Shown: positions 5,213 to 8,687 of the stretch, one piece after another | Numbering within the stretch: position 1 is the first letter of the stretch | Layout of the letters: the number at the start of each line of letters is the position of its first letter | Assembly (NCBI GenBank): GCA_003455945.1 | Contig: DMPQ01000144.1 | Location: 1,534-10,220 of the forward strand | Length of the DNA: 8,687 nt | Source of the DNA: Planctomycetaceae bacterium | GTDB taxonomy: Bacteria; Planctomycetota; Planctomycetia; Pirellulales; Pirellulaceae | Direction: 5' to 3' | Notes under the pieces: generated by a model | What the model was told of the DNA's origin: nothing | The model's database searches: none | The model's input: only the letters and a program-made list of their open reading frames with translations | Program-made: the position numbers and the translations under genes

Positions 5213-5872
5213 TCAATTCCTGGCGACTCGCAGCGACGAGAGCTGAGCCAGGGCAGCTCGTCGAGACGAGTACCGATAGACCAGGTCGGCCTGCGAATCG
5301 AACGGCTCGACGTTCGACCCGGCATCATCCGGGTGCCGCAACGCCTCGGAGAACTTGCCGCGAGCCAATGCCCCTCGCGAACGACTCTGCATCATCCCGA
5401 TCCACATCCGATCGGGAGCCAGGCCGAGAAACATGCCCGAGTCGGGAGTCGCCTGAACGACGGCGTTCGGGAGCGGTGCGAGCTGGATCGAAAAGGCGGC
5501 GATCATCACGAAGACCCAGGCGACCCAGATCGCCGTGATCGATCGACCGATCGTCTCGGTCCAGAAGTCGAACGCGATCCGGTGTCGCGAGGCGAAGTCG
5601 GTCAGCGCCCTCAGCAGCAGGAGCGCGACCAGGAAGATCCCCCAGAAACAGACGAAGTCGAGCAGGTAGGTATACGTCCCCATCGACCCGATCGCCGCCG
5701 GGCCGCCGACGACCGGCTTGTCCAGATAGGCCGCCAACGGCTCGAAGTAGTTCGTCGCCGTCAGCCCGGCCAGCAGCAGGACCATCAGCGTCACGAGGTT
5801 CGACCAGAGCCCCATGAACCACGAGACGGTCCCGACGATCAGAAAGACCAGCAGCAACAGAAGGGTGATCAT
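5213..5872 (-). CDS. CvpA-family inner membrane protein
   Basis: The 219-residue protein opens with a very hydrophobic helix (MITLLLLLVFLIVGTVSWFMG), then further hydrophobic segments at about 26-40, 68-90 and 112-131. Four helices with short loops, then a polar C-terminal tail, is the arrangement of CvpA-family proteins. In E. coli CvpA is needed for colicin V export and affects envelope integrity; its molecular role is not settled. The soluble tail here (about 135-219) is Arg/Ser-rich and longer than usual, without recognised motifs. It lies 84 bases after the ATPase gene in the same direction, so a link to secretion or envelope assembly is plausible but rests on location alone. The ATG at 5872 has no Shine-Dalgarno match; it is chosen because the first helix starts right there. 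Confidence 0.72.
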   Translation of the reverse strand: MITLLLLLVFLIVGTVSWFMGLWSNLVTLMVLLLAGLTATNYFEPLAAYLDKPVVGGPAAIGSMGTYTYLLDFVCFWGIFLVALLLLRALTDFASRHRIAFDFWTETIGRSITAIWVAWVFVMIAAFSIQLAPLPNAVVQATPDSGMFLGLAPDRMWIGMMQSRSRGALARGKFSEALRHPDDAGSNVEPFDSQADLVYRYSSRRAALAQLSSLRVARN

Positions 5873-5956
5873 CGTTCGGCAGTCCGGGGGCGGATGAGGT
5901 TCAGGTCGTCGGCGGAGCGAACAGGGGGAAGTGCGTCCAAGGGGGCTCGGACGAGT

Positions 5957-7279
5957 CTAGCGAGCGAGCACGCGTTGCAGCTCCTGGATGCTCGTCGTCC
6001 CCTTGGCGATCAGCACCAAGCCTTCGTCCTTGAGCCCGATGTGCGGCGTCGGGCCGGAGAGGGCGGCGGCGGTCACCGACTGGACCGTCGGCTTGTCGAG
6101 CAGTGCGCGGCGGATCTCGTCGGTCACCACCAGCAGCTCATAGACCGCGGTCCGGCCGAGATAACCGACGCCGTGGCAATGCCCGCAGATCGGCACCTCG
6201 ATCGGATTCCCCTTGGCGTCGACCAGCTGTTCCGGCGGTGGCGGTCGCCACTCGTCATAGAACGTCCGGATGCGCCCGGGGCGGAGTCCGAGCTTCAGCA
6301 GCAGATCCGCCGGCGGCTCGAAAGGTTGGCGACAGTTCGTACAGAGCTTTCGCAGCACGCGCGAATGGATCACTCCCATCACCGACTTGGCGAACCGTTT
6401 CGGATCGGGCTTGAGCGCCATCACCCGCACCAACGCCTCGACCGCGCTGCGAGCGGGGACGTGGCCGAGTACGAGCTTCTGCTGGTCGAGCGACAGATCC
6501 GAACAGGTATCGACGGTCGCGCCGTCGGGAAGGTCGGGAAAGCAGAGAACGTCGGGCTGACGGAGCAGGACCTGCGGCAGCCGCGACATCGGCGTCTCGC
6601 CCGCCTCGACCGAGTAGACCGCCGGCTCGACGTTGATCACCTCGGGTTCACGTCGCGACTTTTCCTCGATCGAATAGTAGTCGCGCGTGAAGCGGTCGCA
6701 GGCGTGCAGGACGCAGCGCCAGAGCGTCGTCTTGCCGTCGCCGGGGAGCGTCGAGGTCAGGAAGAGGCCGGTCTCGCTGCGGAGCAGTTCTCCCAGCTTC
6801 TCGAGCATCTTCGGGCGAATCTCGGTCTGCTCGAACTTCTCGACCTTCGACCCGGCGACTTCGAGCGCCAGCAGCGCCCGTTCTCCGGTCCGGACTCCCT
6901 GGGTCGTGAGCTGGACCGGGACCTTCTTGAGCTGGAATCGCGCCTGAAAGCTCCCTTGCTGCCGCGCCCGCCGCTCCATCGGCTCCAGGTTCGCGAGCTT
7001 CTTGAGCGCCGCAAGGAGCAGATCGCCGGCGACTCGGTCCCGCGGCGGGAGTTCGTGCCAGACGCCGTCGATCCGATAGCGGACCGAGACCGCTTCGCGC
7101 GTGTAGTCCAACAGCACCTGCTCGACTCGACGCACGATCGCGTCGGCGAGCAGGAAGCAGGTGTCGACGAACCCGGGACTCGGCCGGACCGCCTCGAGAT
7201 TCGCCTCGCGGATCTCGTCGGTCGCTCCGCCGGCGACGAACTGGATCGGAGGGAGCGGGATGGGAGCTTCTTTCGCCAT
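5957..7279 (-). CDS. GspE/PilB-like secretion or pilus assembly ATPase
   Basis: Hexameric ATPases of this family power type II secretion and type IV pilus assembly at the inner membrane. Over 440 residues this protein shows the N2-type domain (VLLDYTREAVSVRYRIDG, about 56-140) and then the nucleotide domain. The Walker A is LPGDGKTT, with Lys183. The usual first Gly is Thr177. The Asp-box region reads SIEEKSRRE instead of the usual IEDPVE. The Walker B region is LLRQPDVLCFPDLPD (about 238-252), where the usual GE has become PD. The His box (normally STLHTND) reads HVPARS. The zinc-type tetracysteine is intact: CTNC at 313-316 and CGHC at 365-368, followed by GYLGRTAVYELL. The first several hundred residues of long GspE proteins are absent. 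ATP binding is likely; hydrolysis is less certain. It follows a closely related paralogue by 91 bases. Confidence 0.88.
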   Translation of the reverse strand: MAKEAPIPLPPIQFVAGGATDEIREANLEAVRPSPGFVDTCFLLADAIVRRVEQVLLDYTREAVSVRYRIDGVWHELPPRDRVAGDLLLAALKKLANLEPMERRARQQGSFQARFQLKKVPVQLTTQGVRTGERALLALEVAGSKVEKFEQTEIRPKMLEKLGELLRSETGLFLTSTLPGDGKTTLWRCVLHACDRFTRDYYSIEEKSRREPEVINVEPAVYSVEAGETPMSRLPQVLLRQPDVLCFPDLPDGATVDTCSDLSLDQQKLVLGHVPARSAVEALVRVMALKPDPKRFAKSVMGVIHSRVLRKLCTNCRQPFEPPADLLLKLGLRPGRIRTFYDEWRPPPPEQLVDAKGNPIEVPICGHCHGVGYLGRTAVYELLVVTDEIRRALLDKPTVQSVTAAALSGPTPHIGLKDEGLVLIAKGTTSIQELQRVLAR

Positions 7280-7370
7280 GGTGTCGTCGAAGCCGCGGGA
7301 GTGAGGTCGAACGGGAAACGGCGGACAGGGATCGCGAACGTCCGAACGAACGAATCGCTCGGCGAACGTC

Positions 7371-8687
7371 TCAGAGCTTCAGGACTCGCTGCAGTTCGGC
7401 AAGGCTGGTGATGCCGGCCGTGACGAGCTTCAGCCCTTCGTCCTGCAGCGAGGTGCATCCGGCCTTGCGAGCCGCGACGCGGATCGCCTCGGGCTTCTGC
7501 TGCGTGATGATCGCGGCGCGGATCGAGTCGTCGATCTCCATCAGTTCGAAGATCGCGATCCGGCCGACGTAGCCGAGTCCGCCGCAGGTCGAACAGATCG
7601 GAATCTCGATCGGTCGTCCCTTGGCGTCGACCCGTTCTTCGGGCGGCGGAGGCTGATACTCCTGGAACAGGACTTCGACCGTTCCGGGAGGGATGCCGAG
7701 TCGCTGGAGCAGCGCGGGGGTCGGCGCGAACGGCTGCTTGCACTGATCGCAGAGTCGCCGGATCAGACGCGAATAGACGACCGCCGTCAGCGCCTTGGCG
7801 AACGCCTTGCGATCGGTCGCCGCCGCCAGCTGCTCGATCGCCTCGGCGCTCGACCGGGAGGGCAGCCGAGTCACCAGGAATCGCTGCTCCTCGAGCACTT
7901 CGCCGATCAGCTTGGTCAGCAGGTTCCCGGCGTTCGGCTCCGGAAGCACGATCGCCTCGGGCTGCTTGAGCATCAGCGTCCGAAGCGTCTCGGCCGCCGA
8001 CGCCGGATTCTTCGGATCGTAGAACGTCCGATCGACGTTCTCGACCGTCGTGTCGTTATGCCCGGTCGGATAGACGCCGACGAAATCCCTCACGACTCGG
8101 TCGGCCGACTCGAGCACCGCATTCCACGAGGAGGACATGCCGTCCCCCTGCAGGCAAGAGAAGACGACCAGGCCCGGTCGATTCAGGTGAGTGCGGAGAC
8201 GCTTTTCGGTCTCGGGGAGCATGCCGAGCTGGTGAAGCGACATCTTCACCTTCCGCTCGGCGACGAACTTCAGCAGGCAGCGTTCGCCGGTCGCGACTCC
8301 TTGCGTCGCCAGCTCGGCGCGGAACTTCTTGCCGGGAGTCGAGATGCCGAGTCCGCCCGATTGCCGACCGCGTCGATCGTCGGGATCGAGTTTCGCGAGC
8401 AGCTTGAGCGCGTGCAGGATCGCGTCGCCGGTCGGGCGATCCATCGGAGGCATGTCGTGCCAGAGACCGTCGACCTGATAACGGACTCCGACCTGTTCGG
8501 CCGTGTAGTCGAGCAGGACCTGATCGGAACGTCGGGCAATCGCGTCGGCGACCAATCCCTTGAGCGCCGGGTAGGCGGGATTCTGACGGACGAGAATCAG
8601 CGTCGCCTGAGCTTCCGAGCCGATCGTCGCTGCCGGCTTGAACTCGACGGCCGGCCCCATGTCCTGCGGGAGCGGCGGGGGAGGGGC
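7371..8687 (-). CDS. GspE/PilB-like ATPase paralogue with a lost P-loop lysine (partial)
   Basis: This is clearly a paralogue of the downstream ATPase; both share DYTxExVxVRY, PPPPExxVDAKGxPIE and a C-terminal SxxELQRVL. The tetracysteine is intact (CDQC at 304-307, CSTC at 356-359, numbering from the ATG at 8660). The Walker A, however, reads QGDGMSSS: the invariant Lys is Met175 (codon ATG, 8138-8136) and the following Thr-Thr is Ser-Ser. The Walker B region is LKQPEAIVLPEPN and the His box reads LPSRSS. It is therefore predicted to be a weak or inactive ATPase, perhaps a structural or regulatory partner in a mixed hexamer. The frame stays open to the window edge, and the nine codons before the ATG at 8660 encode APPPPLPQD, which resembles APIPLPPIQF at the start of the paralogue. 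The true start is thus probably just beyond the window. Confidence 0.85.
   Translation of the reverse strand, partial: APPPPLPQDMGPAVEFKPAATIGSEAQATLILVRQNPAYPALKGLVADAIARRSDQVLLDYTAEQVGVRYQVDGLWHDMPPMDRPTGDAILHALKLLAKLDPDDRRGRQSGGLGISTPGKKFRAELATQGVATGERCLLKFVAERKVKMSLHQLGMLPETEKRLRTHLNRPGLVVFSCLQGDGMSSSWNAVLESADRVVRDFVGVYPTGHNDTTVENVDRTFYDPKNPASAAETLRTLMLKQPEAIVLPEPNAGNLLTKLIGEVLEEQRFLVTRLPSRSSAEAIEQLAAATDRKAFAKALTAVVYSRLIRRLCDQCKQPFAPTPALLQRLGIPPGTVEVLFQEYQPPPPEERVDAKGRPIEIPICSTCGGLGYVGRIAIFELMEIDDSIRAAIITQQKPEAIRVAARKAGCTSLQDEGLKLVTAGITSLAELQRVLKL

Noticed and set aside
4072..5538. Plus-strand open frame of 488 codons
   Set aside because: It is antisense to the three-helix membrane protein and crosses the thioredoxin promoter region; the composition is Arg-rich and no motif is seen.
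7334..7370. Direct repeat GCGAACGTC (7334-7342 and 7362-7370) between the two ATPase genes
   Set aside because: Only nine bases in a stretch full of CGAACG words; no sign of an attachment site or a regulator array.
5171..7411. Plus-strand open frame of 746 codons
   Set aside because: It lies opposite the GspE-like and CvpA-like genes and is rich in Arg, Asp, Glu and Gln with no domain. It is the usual antisense frame of GC-rich genes.

Overview
The window is GC-rich, densely coded bacterial chromosome, most likely from a planctomycete. That assignment rests on recalled family resemblance and was not tested by any search. The clues are an acyl carrier protein with a long C-terminal insertion, tandem GspE-like ATPases with decayed ATPase motifs, and a C-terminal tail of the PYYTTRAPRDF type. 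Every complete gene is on the minus strand and is transcribed from high to low coordinates. The only plus-strand gene is a 22-residue C-terminal fragment at the left edge. High GC creates long open frames opposite the real genes, and these are antisense shadows.

Following transcription from the right edge: two tandem GspE/PilB-like ATPases (7371-8687, cut by the edge, and 5957-7279) are followed by a CvpA-like membrane protein (5213-5872) and a three-helix membrane protein with a soluble C-terminal domain (4264-5064). The first ATPase has lost the P-loop lysine. The second keeps GKTT but lacks the usual Walker B glutamate and His-box residues. No pilin or pseudopilin, platform protein or secretin gene is visible nearby.

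Next is a single thioredoxin gene (3707-4033). It has its own sigma70-type promoter (TTGACA, 18 bp, TAGAAT), a good AGGAG ribosome binding site and a downstream hairpin followed by a short T run.

The last block is a four-gene fatty-acid-synthesis module behind another plausible sigma70 promoter (TTGAGG, 17 bp, TATATT). In order it encodes a canonical FabZ-type dehydratase, an acyl carrier protein of 128 residues, a second hotdog protein whose catalytic histidine is replaced by tyrosine, and a FabF/KAS II-type ketoacyl synthase with an intact active site. The carrier holds the acyl chain, the synthase extends it and the hotdog pair dehydrates it. No ketoreductase or enoyl reductase is present, so those steps would be borrowed from the housekeeping pathway.

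The synthase gene converges on the plus-strand gene at the left edge. Between them lie three hairpins, including a perfect 15-bp stem that probably terminates transcription in both directions. I see no tRNA, rRNA, CRISPR array, insertion sequence or phage gene. The most notable points are the degenerate partners (catalytic plus decayed hotdog protein, ATPase plus decayed ATPase), the enlarged carrier protein, and strong over-representation of the palindrome CGATCG.
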